From Clostridiaceae bacterium Marseille-Q4149 (GTDB lineage Bacteria > Bacillota > Clostridia > Oscillospirales > Oscillospiraceae): a DNA stretch of 64,000 bases. The stretch spans positions 1,178,001 through 1,242,000 of the forward strand of contig CP073691.1 in assembly GCA_018228685.1 (NCBI GenBank), in the 5' to 3' direction. The notes under the pieces are model-generated. The model made no database searches, had not been told where the DNA came from, and saw only the letters and a list, made by a program, of their open reading frames with translations. The position numbers and the translations under genes were made by a program. Each line of letters opens with the position of its first letter. The stretch's first letter is position 1. This document shows positions 44,285 through 52,527 of the stretch, in pieces.

Positions 44285-46053
44285 TAGAAGTTTTCAAGGA
44301 TTCTGCCGGTATCATCGTCCGGGTACACCTCGCGGGTATAGATGGCTTCATAGTTGGCCGGGTCAGGCGGCGCGGCCAAACTGCCGAGATTGGCAAAACG
44401 CAGCTCCACCGGCGCATCCCGGCGCAGTTGGTAGATCGCCATAGAATCGGTGGGACTGTTCAAAAAACGCTGCTCCACATCGCGGGGCGGGATATGGCCT
44501 TTGACCGCATCCCAATCCGGTCTTGTGACGCCGAACATTCCGTCGTGCTTGATGATGTCCTCGGCTTCAAAGACCATTTCCTCGGCGTTGTCGGGATAGA
44601 GCATATAAACCGTGATGTCATGCTCCAGCAGCTCCACCGCCCGATCCTTGGAAAGTGGGAGCATATCGCTATCCAGATACCCATAGCTGCGCATATCGTC
44701 CACCGTCAGCGTGGGGTCAGGCATCGGGGTGGCCTGTTCCAGCTCCGGGAGCATGGTATCTGTATCATCGGTGGGAACAACGACTGCGCCGGTGATCTGT
44801 TCGCTGTCCAAGGGCGGCGTAATCTGCGCCTCCTGCAAGTCCTCCAGAGTTTTCATATCTGCAAATGTCACCTTGGTTGGTGTCATGCCCTGAATGGCAA
44901 ATACCTCCGTTCGGACAGCCCCGGCAACAGATGCAACCGGCGAATCTTCAATGGCGCTGCTGTCAATAACACCGCCATCCAGCAGCTTTTTGCTTTCCTT
45001 GTCGTAGAGCGAATAGTCCCAACCGCCGTCTGTATGCTGCACATGGAGATATACCGAGCCATCCACAAGATAAAGCGCTTCGTCTGTTTGTGTGGCGCTC
45101 ACTTCTTCACGATTGATGCCGCGCTCCTTGCAAATCTCCGCAAAGTGCCGGTCAATGTCCGTAATCAGCTCGGAGGCAGTCTTGTTGATGGTTTCCAGAC
45201 TGGCGCGAAGCTCTTTCAACTCCTTGCCCTTTGACCATGTGGCGATATAGCCGAAGCTGTTTTTGCCCGTTTCAATGCCGTAATACTGGCAGACCGCATA
45301 GGAGATGCTTTCGGCCTCGACCTCCTCGGTGTTGCGGCTCTTTTCGCCGGGGACAAGGATCGTCTCTCCATCGTCCGCAAGCTCCGTCATGTGTTCATAG
45401 TCGTGGAGCTTGGCGTGGGCAATCTCATGGACGGCGGCGCATACCGTCTGCACCTCACTCATACCGGCGCGGATGGTGATGCTCTGCGCCTTAATGCTGA
45501 AAAAGCCGTCTGTGTCATGCGCAACGGGCTTTATCTCTATGGGGACGGGAGAGGCGCGGCGCAGCGCCTCCATGAAAACCTCATACTGCTGCACATTGCC
45601 GCTCAAATCGGCGGCAAGCTGGGGCAAGGGCTTTCCCGCAGTCTGCGACACATCAAAGACAGATACCACCTTGAACATAGGGATACGGATTTCCTTTTCC
45701 TCAATGATGGCCTTGCCGTCCGCATCCAGCACCGGCGCATTGGTTTCCGGGTCGGTCTTGATCTCCTCGACCTTTTTCTTATAGGGAGTAGGAGCGATGA
45801 TGCGGATACCCTTTTCACCTTTCAGGACGTTCCTGCCGAACTGATCGCGCCACTTGTTGAAGCCCGCCACATGGGTGGCGTCGGGGCGCTGCATATAGAT
45901 GAGCATGGTATTATTGACCGAGTAGCGGTGAAAGCGGCTCATGGTGGCAAGGTACTTCCGGTACTTATCGCTCTCGAACAGCTCCTTGATGCCATTTTCG
46001 ATGCTGTCAACGATCTCCCGCATCCGGTCTTTGTTGGTTTGTTTTTCAGCCAT
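44104..46053 (-). CDS. ArdC/ImmA-like and YodL multi-domain ICE protein, C-terminally truncated
   Basis: 649 residues in frame; homology ends at about 44203. Order: ArdC-like N-terminal ssDNA-binding domain (about 10-130: SVNNTMLIYMQRPDATHVAGF, NVLKGEKGIRIIAP), a zinc metallopeptidase motif HEIAH at 209-213, a spacer, and a YodL domain (AIYQLRRDAPVELRF ... GHSLSVSDIVALKQDG). ArdC-type proteins protect incoming DNA from restriction. The last ~30 residues are read from the antisense of the neighbouring YodL fragment. Confidence 0.8.
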   Translation of the reverse strand: MAEKQTNKDRMREIVDSIENGIKELFESDKYRKYLATMSRFHRYSVNNTMLIYMQRPDATHVAGFNKWRDQFGRNVLKGEKGIRIIAPTPYKKKVEEIKTDPETNAPVLDADGKAIIEEKEIRIPMFKVVSVFDVSQTAGKPLPQLAADLSGNVQQYEVFMEALRRASPVPIEIKPVAHDTDGFFSIKAQSITIRAGMSEVQTVCAAVHEIAHAKLHDYEHMTELADDGETILVPGEKSRNTEEVEAESISYAVCQYYGIETGKNSFGYIATWSKGKELKELRASLETINKTASELITDIDRHFAEICKERGINREEVSATQTDEALYLVDGSVYLHVQHTDGGWDYSLYDKESKKLLDGGVIDSSAIEDSPVASVAGAVRTEVFAIQGMTPTKVTFADMKTLEDLQEAQITPPLDSEQITGAVVVPTDDTDTMLPELEQATPMPDPTLTVDDMRSYGYLDSDMLPLSKDRAVELLEHDITVYMLYPDNAEEMVFEAEDIIKHDGMFGVTRPDWDAVKGHIPPRDVEQRFLNSPTDSMAIYQLRRDAPVELRFANLGSLAAPPDPANYEAIYTREVYPDDDTGRILENFYYIFNDERPGDFVGHSLSVSDIVALKQDGKVLSRCACSAATANARVPFPIIRYFPSSDWW

Positions 46054-46220
46054 GATGATCTCCTTTCAGAAAAAATAGCGCCCCTGCGCAGAAGAAAACA
46101 TATCCTGCACAGGGGCAATTCTCCACAGATAGAGGCCGTTTTTGCGCTTGCGGATAGAATGACGCAGCCCCTTGTGATTCCGCATGGAAAAAGCCTTGCG
46201 GCACGGGGCTTTTACGCCCT

Positions 46221-46586
46221 CTATCTGCGGAGGTTCCAGTATTGTTCACGCTTCCGTTTGGCGTCCTGCTTTCGGCGCTCCTGCTTGGCGCAGGCAGGAC
46301 AATACTTGGCACGGTTGGAGGAAGAATAGACCGGCTTGCCGCAGACGGTGCAGCGCTTTCCCGGTCTTTCCCGCATCACGTCGGCCAGCAACTCATGGTC
46401 GGCGGGAAGCACCGCGTTTCGGAACCAGTTGCACAGCAGCGAGTAGGAAATGCCCTGTACGCAGACGCAAGGCTCTCCATCGTCCAGCGCGAGGCAGTTG
46501 CCATGATCGTAATTACAGCAGAGCTTCCGAATGAGTTTCTTGGCGCGGCGGAGCTGCTTGTGATCCATACGCGGCGCATCAGCCAT
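46221..46586 (-). CDS. Cysteine-rich ICE protein (Cys-rich VLP type)
   Basis: 121 residues from the ATG at 46586, overlapping the TopB-like gene by eight bases. Cys pattern: LCCNYDHGNCLALDDGEPCVCVQ, CNWF, then a CTVCGKPVYSSSNRAKYCPAC zinc ribbon near residue 85-105. The C-VLP-like core (NAVLPADHELLADV) is typical of ICE-borne proteins. Function unknown. Confidence 0.7.
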   Translation of the reverse strand: MADAPRMDHKQLRRAKKLIRKLCCNYDHGNCLALDDGEPCVCVQGISYSLLCNWFRNAVLPADHELLADVMRERPGKRCTVCGKPVYSSSNRAKYCPACAKQERRKQDAKRKREQYWNLRR

Positions 46587-47292
46587 TGTCGAACACCAGC
46601 TTATAGCCCGTGCGCTGCCCATCGTCCTCCAGAAGAACAACGGCATCATAGGTCTTTCCGGTCTTTTCAGAATAACAGCCTTTCAGCGGAGCGCGGCCAT
46701 TTTTCAAAAGTGCGGCGGCAAGAGATTTCGTCAGCGCCTTTTTCTTGGCGGCGAAGAATCGGCTGTTTTTCCAGAGAACAAAGGAACAGTCACGGTTCTC
46801 GCAGAAAAAGCCCTTTTGAGATTCCGTCACCTCGGCTCCACAGCGTGGACACTTACCGACCACCTCGCGCCCGGAGGGGAACAGGACTTCCACGCCGGGG
46901 ATGGGTTTGTAGGTCTGCACCAGCTCATGTAGCATGGCGGCGATCCCATCCATGAAGCTGTCCGGGGCGATTTCGCCGCGCTCGATCTCTTTCAGGCGGT
47001 GCTCCCATTCAGCGGTGAGCTGCGGAGACTGGAGCTGTTCGGGCAGAACGGTGATAAGCGCCGTGCCGGTGGAGGTGGGCAGCAGATTTGTGATCTTCTT
47101 GGACTTCCTGCGCTCCACAAAACCGGAGGACACCAGCTTTTCAATGATACCGGAACGGGTCGCCGGGGTGCCAATGCCCTTGCGCTCGGCATCCTCCGGC
47201 ATATCCTCCTTGCCCGCGTTCTCCATCGCAGCCAGCAGCGTATCCTCGGTGAAAGGCGGTACCATCAGCCGGTGCAGAAGATGCTCATTCAT
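46579..47292 (-). CDS. Topoisomerase III C-terminal-like protein
   Basis: 237 residues that correspond to the last third of ICE-type TopB: PPFTEDTLLAAMENAGKEDM, DAERKGIGTPATRSGIIEKL, then a CPRCGAEV ... CENRDC zinc finger and a C-terminal OB-like region. The catalytic Toprim/Tyr domains are absent. Its ATG overlaps the upstream gene's stop by eight bases, so it is translated as a separate protein rather than being a simple decay product; this may be a truncation or a natural stand-alone accessory. Confidence 0.72.
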   Translation of the reverse strand: MNEHLLHRLMVPPFTEDTLLAAMENAGKEDMPEDAERKGIGTPATRSGIIEKLVSSGFVERRKSKKITNLLPTSTGTALITVLPEQLQSPQLTAEWEHRLKEIERGEIAPDSFMDGIAAMLHELVQTYKPIPGVEVLFPSGREVVGKCPRCGAEVTESQKGFFCENRDCSFVLWKNSRFFAAKKKALTKSLAAALLKNGRAPLKGCYSEKTGKTYDAVVLLEDDGQRTGYKLVFDNG

Positions 47293-47632
47293 TTCTGCGC
47301 CCCTGTCCCTTGACGGTCAGGATGCCGTCCAGCGTGGTGGCGGTGATCCGCAGGCGCTCGGCCACGGCGATGTCATTTTTCACGCTTTCATCTACGGTGC
47401 TGCCGCAGACCACCAGCACACGAGCGCGGCGCAGATACTCCCGCGCCATGTCGATGCAGTCCTTGTGCTCCTGCGGAATCTCATCGCGCAGGAACAGCGG
47501 CAGAAACAGCGCGGGGCAGATGGGCGAAAAGCCCGCGTCATAGACCGCCCTGCAATACTTGGCGGCATTTTCGGTGTTCTCAAACTCATTCTCGCTCCAC
47601 GGAGCGGTGATGTAGGCAAGGGGGCGTTTCAT
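47285..47632 (-). CDS. DUF4406/deoxyribosyltransferase-like protein
   Basis: 115 residues from the ATG at 47632. RPLAYITAPWSENEFENTENAAKYCRAVYDAG resembles the nucleoside 2-deoxyribosyltransferase-like Rossmann fold (DUF4406 group) common in ICEs next to TopB. LVVCGSTVDESVKNDIAVAERL forms the second half. Enzymatic role not established. Confidence 0.7.
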   Translation of the reverse strand: MKRPLAYITAPWSENEFENTENAAKYCRAVYDAGFSPICPALFLPLFLRDEIPQEHKDCIDMAREYLRRARVLVVCGSTVDESVKNDIAVAERLRITATTLDGILTVKGQGRRNE

Positions 47633-47680
47633 CGGTATCAAATCCTTTCTCCCGGAATCGGGCATGAAAAATGACGGCCT

Positions 47681-48517
47681 TTAGGGGCCGCCGTGAAAAT
47701 CGTGATTGACCAGCATGGCATAGTGGTTGTCGATGGTGGAAACAGAGTTGAACAGCGCCGCCATGAGATAGGCTTTCGTGTTCCAGACGCGGGTGGTGTT
47801 CTCGCGGATACCATCCATGACCTTTTCGATGTGCATGGAGGTAATCTTTTCAAAGCGCTGTTGCACGAAGCCGGTGGGATACTCCGCATCCCGCCCGATC
47901 TTGACTGTGGGGCTGCGGTTCATAGCAACCTCCAGCATAATCTCCACCAGCTCATCAAGCTGCATCCGGTCATACTGCTGACAGAGAATGTCGTATTCGA
48001 TTTGCTCTCTGATCTCCGCTTTTTTCTCAAATCCGTCCGTCATTCCGTCCGCCGCAGGCAGAAAGAATGAATGAGTGCTTGATAGATCAGTATTTGATTT
48101 TTGAGTATTAGATTTCTTAGTATTTAATTGCGCGGGATTATCCGTATCCGGTGCCTCCGTATCCGGGTTATCCAGATACGGGTTTTCCGTATCTGGTAAA
48201 GTCGTATCCGGTGGAGAGGGCTTTCGGGGCTTCTCGAAGATGGTGTACTCCGTGTCGGAAATGCGCCCGTCCTTGCCGCGAAGCTGACGGCGGATGATGT
48301 AGCCCGCCAGCTCCAGCTCCTTGAGCGTTTTCCCGATGGCGTCCACGCCCTCCTTGCAGATCGCAGCCAGCCCCCGCGTGGTGTAATTCCACTCGTCGGG
48401 GAGGGAGAGCATCATGGAGAGCAGCCCCTTGGCTTTCAGGGAAAGATTGCTGTCTTTCAGGTGATGGTTGCACATCACCGTGTAATCCCGCGTCCGTTCA
48501 ACGCGAAATACAGCCAT
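47681..48517 (-). CDS. Replication-initiator-like protein (DUF6017)
   Basis: 278 residues, apparently intact. N-terminal winged-helix domain as in RepA-like initiators (MAVFRVERTRDYTVMCNHHLKD, LSLKAKGLLSMMLSLPDEWNYT), a Pro/Asp/Thr repeat linker (about 105-140), and a DUF6017 C-terminal domain (DILCQQYDRMQLDELVEIMLEV, MHIEKVMDGIRENTTRVWN). Likely binds an origin within the element. A truncated paralogue is at 42637-43173. Confidence 0.85.
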   Translation of the reverse strand: MAVFRVERTRDYTVMCNHHLKDSNLSLKAKGLLSMMLSLPDEWNYTTRGLAAICKEGVDAIGKTLKELELAGYIIRRQLRGKDGRISDTEYTIFEKPRKPSPPDTTLPDTENPYLDNPDTEAPDTDNPAQLNTKKSNTQKSNTDLSSTHSFFLPAADGMTDGFEKKAEIREQIEYDILCQQYDRMQLDELVEIMLEVAMNRSPTVKIGRDAEYPTGFVQQRFEKITSMHIEKVMDGIRENTTRVWNTKAYLMAALFNSVSTIDNHYAMLVNHDFHGGP

Positions 48518-48544
48518 ATTGCTTCAATCCTTTCCGCAGGGCAG

Positions 48545-49327
48545 TCAACCTGTTTGGCCGTCCTCCTCGGCAAACCGCGTATCCAGCCGCTTTACGCTCC
48601 AGTTCTGCTTGAACTGTCCCAGCGGGCCGGTGCCGAACTGCGCCAGCGCACGGCGATCCAGCTCCAGCAGCTTTTCCCACAGCTCCGGGTGATGCTTTCG
48701 CAGCTTCCGCAGCTCGTCGATACGCTGGAACGGGCAGCACCAGCAGGACGCACGGTGGTAAATCTCATACAGCCCGCCGAAGTCAAAGCCACGGTCGTAA
48801 CAGGCTTGGAGCGCCTGCGCCTCCGTGATGCCCCATTCCACGAGGGGATACCGCTCATCCTTGCAGCGCCACGCTTCATCGGCGGCGATACCGACATAGT
48901 GGATCGCGCCCAGCTCGCCTTTGAGCCGGTTGACCTCCTTGGTGATGAGGTGCGTTTTGAGCTGCCCGGTACACCAGCGGACGCGGATTCCCGGCCAGCC
49001 GTTGCCGTAGGGCGGGATGCCCAGTCTTGCGCGGTTTTCCAGACTGCGGGGCTTCTGCTTGGGTTCGTCGAACATCAGGTATTCAAAGCCCTTGGGATGC
49101 CGCAGCGTGGTAATATGGATGCCGCGCTCCCGGAAAAGATGCTCGTCCAGTTTGGCAAGGTGTTCGTACATTTCCGGGAACTCCATGCCGGTGTCCGCTG
49201 ACAGCACCATGTCGATGGGCATATCCCGTTCGATCATCAAAAGCAGCATGGCGGTACTGTCCTTGCCACCGGACAGGCTGACGGCGTGAAACTGCTTGCC
49301 GTTTGTATTCTGAATGGTTTCCCGCAT
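48545..49327 (-). CDS. PAPS-reductase-like PP-loop ATPase
   Basis: 260 residues. The PP-loop SLSGGKDSTAMLLLMIER (Ser19-Ser24) places it in the adenine nucleotide alpha-hydrolase superfamily. RVRWCTGQLKT and the CWCCPFQR cluster near residue 195 are typical of PAPS-reductase-like proteins from phages and ICEs. True sulfate reduction is unlikely in this setting; DNA or tRNA modification are possibilities, not shown. Confidence 0.82.
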   Translation of the reverse strand: MRETIQNTNGKQFHAVSLSGGKDSTAMLLLMIERDMPIDMVLSADTGMEFPEMYEHLAKLDEHLFRERGIHITTLRHPKGFEYLMFDEPKQKPRSLENRARLGIPPYGNGWPGIRVRWCTGQLKTHLITKEVNRLKGELGAIHYVGIAADEAWRCKDERYPLVEWGITEAQALQACYDRGFDFGGLYEIYHRASCWCCPFQRIDELRKLRKHHPELWEKLLELDRRALAQFGTGPLGQFKQNWSVKRLDTRFAEEDGQTG

Positions 49328-49361
49328 GGGGAAGCCGCTCCGTTTTCACTCCTTTCCCACA

Positions 49362-49865
49362 TCACAGCTCATAGATTGGCTGCTCGTGTTCGTAGTAGGG
49401 ATCGCACAGGGCGGCAAGCTCGGCCACCAAGTCCTCCAAATCCAGAGAAATCTCGCTGTCTGCCCAATCGCTGCCCTTGTAGACGCGATACTCGGTGACG
49501 TATTCGCCTTCTCCGGCGTTCACGCTGAATTTGGCAACGACGGCAAAGCCCATATCCTCCAGCAGCCACAGCTCCATCGACCGGGCAGCAAATACCGCGC
49601 CGATATAGCTGTCGCCTACGTCCTCATAGAGAAGCGTCGCTCGCTGCTTGAACAGCTCCGAGCTGCGATAGTCCAAGCTCAGCGCATTTTTGCCGTCTGC
49701 GCGGTAGGCATAGACCGTTTCGGCCTTGTTCCAAACGGCTTGCAGCAGGGCGTGATAGTCAATGTTTTCCAGAAACTCGTCGATCTCCGTTTCCGTGTAG
49801 CCGACCTCCGTACCCTTGCGGAACAGCGTGGTCAGCGCTTTTTCCAGCTCAGTTACTCTGCTCAT
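49362..49865 (-). CDS. Hypothetical ICE protein
   Basis: 167 residues from the ATG at 49865 (GGAGG upstream at good spacing). Strongly acidic, with LDLEDLVAELAALCDPYYEHEQPIYEL at the end. No family recognised. Located between the PAPS-reductase-like gene and the DUF5720-like gene, all on the minus strand. Confidence 0.6.
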   Translation of the reverse strand: MSRVTELEKALTTLFRKGTEVGYTETEIDEFLENIDYHALLQAVWNKAETVYAYRADGKNALSLDYRSSELFKQRATLLYEDVGDSYIGAVFAARSMELWLLEDMGFAVVAKFSVNAGEGEYVTEYRVYKGSDWADSEISLDLEDLVAELAALCDPYYEHEQPIYEL

Positions 49866-49884
49866 GGTAATTCCTCCAATCATT

Positions 49885-50148
49885 TTAGTGACGCCGCTTT
49901 TTCCGGTCAGGGAGGATATGCCCCTCAATGACGGTGGCGTGTTTGCGGATTTTGATTTCTCCGCGTTTCTCGGATGCCTGCGCCTTGGCGTATCCCACGT
50001 CGGAGAGGAACAGTCGCAGCCGTTCGCCCTTTTCGCCTACGGGGGATTTCCACGACAGGACATCAAAAATAATCATGTGGCGGGTTTCGTCCATAAAGCG
50101 CTCCAGCGCAAGGATGCTGTGACCGCCGACAAAATCATCAGCGTTCAT
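49885..50148 (-). CDS. Small ICE protein, DUF5720-like
   Basis: 87 residues from the ATG at 50148; overlaps the preceding gene by 11 bases. Contains ILALERFMDETRHMIIFDVLSW and RLRLFLSDVGYAKAQ, features I associate with DUF5720 of clostridial ICEs (tentative). The C-terminus is very basic (DRKKRRH). Confidence 0.6.
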   Translation of the reverse strand: MNADDFVGGHSILALERFMDETRHMIIFDVLSWKSPVGEKGERLRLFLSDVGYAKAQASEKRGEIKIRKHATVIEGHILPDRKKRRH

Positions 50149-50752
50149 ATTTGGCACCTCGCGCTCTGATCTGAAAGGCGGCAAGCCCGTAGCGGGCGAT
50201 CAGAGTGGCATTGACGATCAGGCGCAGCGCCTCCGGGTCAATCACCTCCGGCTCCGCCAAGTCCGCCATCGTGACCGCCTCCATCTTGTCGCAGAGGTCA
50301 CGCGCCGCCATGAACAGCGCGTAGTTGTGCGGCGAGGTGCTTTTCAGCACCGCATAGCCGAACTCGATCCCGTCCTTGCAGAAGCAATTTGCCGTGCGGC
50401 GGTAAATGTCGTCGTTAGAGGTCAGCAGGTACATGGCCGCATAATAGGCGTTGGTATCCCTGCGGCGGCGGTAGCCCTGTGCGGCGCATTGATACTGCAT
50501 TCGGCGCTCATGCTGCTCGTTGCTCCAAAGGCTTCCGGGATAGTGCTTGATCAGCAGGTTCAGGCGATGGAACAGGCGGCGTTCATGGGGAAATGTCTCT
50601 AAGACTGCCTCGCGGTAGCCGACCACACCGGCCTCGATGCGCTCGGCCAGCCACGAGCAGCGCAGGGCGGTACAGCCCAGCTTTTTCACATACTCGGTAC
50701 AGAGCTGGCAGCTCACATCCTTGGGGGTATATTTGAATGTGTTGATATACAT
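50138..50752 (-). CDS. Hypothetical ICE protein with N-terminal Cys cluster
   Basis: 204 residues. An N-terminal CQLCTEYVKKLGCTALRCSW supplies four Cys residues for a metal site, followed by a helical body (ERIEAGVVGYREAVLETFP) rich in Arg/Tyr. No function known. Co-oriented with ParB, 51 bases downstream of it. Confidence 0.65.
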   Translation of the reverse strand: MYINTFKYTPKDVSCQLCTEYVKKLGCTALRCSWLAERIEAGVVGYREAVLETFPHERRLFHRLNLLIKHYPGSLWSNEQHERRMQYQCAAQGYRRRRDTNAYYAAMYLLTSNDDIYRRTANCFCKDGIEFGYAVLKSTSPHNYALFMAARDLCDKMEAVTMADLAEPEVIDPEALRLIVNATLIARYGLAAFQIRARGAKYER

Positions 50753-50803
50753 GGCGTCCTCCTTTTGACATGAAAATAGCGGACAAACAAACTGCTTGTC
50801 CGC

Positions 50804-51718
50804 TCATCGGCTCTGATCGCGCTGGCGCTTTTTCTGCCATGCGTCCAGTAATTTGAAGATGGTGTTCTCAATCTGAAATGGGGTATAGGAACGTGGGAAA
50901 TATTTGCGGAGCTTTTCACCGGAAAGGGTGATGTCGTTCTTCTCCGGTTTCTTCTGCTCCATCATAATGGAGAGCATGGTGTCCTCGTTCAGCTCACCGC
51001 TCTGACTGAGCTTTTTCATCCGCTGCGCCTGCGAGAGCGAGGGGGTGGTCTGTTCGCTGTCGATGGTTTCCAGAAGCAGCCCCTGCTCCTTGGGTGTCAG
51101 CGCCGCAAGCTGATAGGCGGGACTGAGGGCGATTTTCTTCTCGTCCACCATCTGCTGAAGCTCCGGGACTAACTGCGTCAAGGCGATGTAGTTGCGGATG
51201 GTATCTCCGCTCACCCCGGCATCCTGACCAACTTCATCATCGCTGCGGAACTTCGCCGAAATTTTCGGCGAAGTCAGATCCGTTCGTGCGCCCTGCCGCT
51301 TGATGGCCTCCATCTTCATCTTGTAGGCTTTGGCGCGTTCGGATGGAAGAATATTCTCTCGTTGGAGGTTGCTGTCCACCATGATGATGGTGGCAGCGTC
51401 CCGGTCAATGTCACGGACAATAACCGGCTTGGTGGCCAGTCCTGCCAGCTCGCAGGCGTGTTTGCGGCGGTGGCCAGCAATCAGCTCATAGCCGCCGTCC
51501 TCCCGTGGCCGCGCCAGCGCGGGGACGAGGACGCCGTATTCCTTGACGCTTTCGGCGGTTTCCTGCATGGACGCATCCTCTCGCACCTGAAAGGGGTGAT
51601 CCGGGAACGGATGCAGCTCAGAGAGCGAAATCTGAACAACTACTTCCTGCTGCGGTTTCGGCTTTTTGGATGGCACGGGCTTTTTGCCCGGTTCTTTCTG
51701 CGCTGTTTTTTCCGGCAT
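50804..51718 (-). CDS. ParB/Spo0J-family partition-like protein
   Basis: 304 residues from the ATG at 51718, which has AGGAGG seven bases upstream. ParB N-terminal domain (about 30-125): ISLSELHPFPDHPFQV, GVLVPALARPREDGGYELIAGHRRKHACELAG, then the HTH region (ERAKAYKMKMEAIKRQG, VGQDAGVSGDTIRNYIALTQL). No parA gene is adjacent, so it may act as a transcriptional or element-maintenance factor. First gene of the leftward ICE gene run. Confidence 0.88.
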   Translation of the reverse strand: MPEKTAQKEPGKKPVPSKKPKPQQEVVVQISLSELHPFPDHPFQVREDASMQETAESVKEYGVLVPALARPREDGGYELIAGHRRKHACELAGLATKPVIVRDIDRDAATIIMVDSNLQRENILPSERAKAYKMKMEAIKRQGARTDLTSPKISAKFRSDDEVGQDAGVSGDTIRNYIALTQLVPELQQMVDEKKIALSPAYQLAALTPKEQGLLLETIDSEQTTPSLSQAQRMKKLSQSGELNEDTMLSIMMEQKKPEKNDITLSGEKLRKYFPRSYTPFQIENTIFKLLDAWQKKRQRDQSR

Positions 51719-51752
51719 TGTGTTCCTCCTGTCGGCATCTGATTTTGGGTAC

Positions 51753-51790
51753 AAAAAAAGGACATTTCTTCTTTTCAGAGGAAATGTCCT
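51753..51790 (-). terminator. Terminator/attenuator upstream of parB
   Basis: AGGACATTTC and GAAATGTCCT (10 bp) followed on the minus strand by TTTTTTTG, located about 35 bases before the parB ATG. It could terminate an upstream transcript or attenuate parB. Confidence 0.65.
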
Positions 51791-51978
51791 GATTTCTTGG
51801 ACGGGCTGACAGCCCGCCCAAACGGTATTTTATTTTTGTCGTTACTATAACACCCCCTACGATATAACTACTTCGCGGCTCGATTTTTCGGTTTGGAAAA
51901 GGATGAAAAACCTTGCCAGATAACCGAAAACCCTTGATATACGGGGCTTTTCCGGTTTGTCGTAATTATACCGTAAGG

Positions 51979-52150
51979 GCACACCTTCGCCACCATGGCC
52001 CTGCAAAACGGCGTGGATGTAAAAACCGTGTCCTCGATGCTCGGTCACTACTCCGCAGGCTTCACGCTGGACACCTACGCCCACGTCACCACCGACGCAC
52101 AGCTCAAGGCGGCGCAAACGATGGGCAATATCCTATCCCGTGCTGTCTGA
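51979..52150 (+). pseudogene. Tyrosine integrase, 3' remnant
   Basis: The last ~57 residues of a Tn916/Tn1549-type integrase: HTFATMALQNGVDVKTVSSM, LGHYSAGFTLDTYAHV with the nucleophile Tyr, ending NILSRAV and TGA at 52148-52150. Upstream sequence is unrelated and in-frame stops occur, so the rest is deleted. Its position beside tRNA-Arg marks the right end of the mobile region. Confidence 0.82.
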
Positions 52151-52231
52151 TGGTTTCCGCTATCCGCTCCCGTTGGGGTCAGCGTTTGGGTCAGAAAAAA
52201 GCAGCGGGAGAAAACAACAACTTATGCAAAC

Positions 52232-52267
52232 AAAAAGACCCGAAGCCTTACGGTTTCGGGTCTTTTT
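52232..52267 (-). terminator. Terminator of tRNA-Arg
   Basis: AAAAAGACCCGAA and TTTCGGGTCTTTTT arms immediately after the tRNA 3' end on the minus strand, followed by GTTTGC. Confidence 0.82.
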
Positions 52268-52343
52268 GGCACGCCGTGAGGGATTCGAACCCCCGGCCTT
52301 CTGGTCCGTAGCCAGACGCTCTATCCAGCTGAGCTAACGGCGC
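52267..52343 (-). tRNA. tRNA-Arg (anticodon ACG)
   Basis: 77 bases including encoded CCA. Acceptor arms GCGCCGT/ACGGCGT, D arm GCTC-AGCTGGATA-GAGC, anticodon stem TCTGG-CTACGGA-CCAGA with anticodon ACG, and T arm GGGGG-TTCGAAT-CCCTC are complete. Minus strand, followed by its own terminator. The integrase remnant lies on the 3' side. Confidence 0.97.
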
Positions 52344-52467
52344 GTGTCTCTTGACGACTTTGCTATAATACCACGGTCTCCCAGAAAATGCAAGTCTTTT
52401 TTTCAAAAAATCCAAAATTTTTTTTGGATGGCCTGTTCAGCGAAAGCTGATGGGATTCTGTGGCGCC

Positions 52468-52495
52468 GTATAAGGAACTTTTCCCCGGGAATACT
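52468..52495 (+). promoter_or_regulatory. Possible SigF/SigG-type promoter of sigG
   Basis: GTATA (52468-52472), 17-bp spacer and AATACT (52490-52495) lie 33 bases before the ATG and loosely fit forespore sigma consensus boxes. A tentative reading. Confidence 0.35.
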
Positions 52496-52527
52496 GTTTT
52501 TATCCAAGTGACGGAGGCAGTAGTGGA

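Larger units (their letters stand above)
30570..52150. mobile_element. Composite degraded integrative/mobilisable element region
   Basis: A block of lower GC between queA and tRNA-Arg that holds recombinase, relaxase, MobC, ParB, replication-initiator-like, TopB-like, ArdC/YodL and integrase pieces, genes characteristic of clostridial ICEs. Many are truncated at abrupt junctions (about 32165, 41988, 43130 and 44200), and no VirB4, VirD4 or other type IV secretion genes are present. It therefore looks like several elements that have merged and decayed. The exact ends are not defined. Confidence 0.7.
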
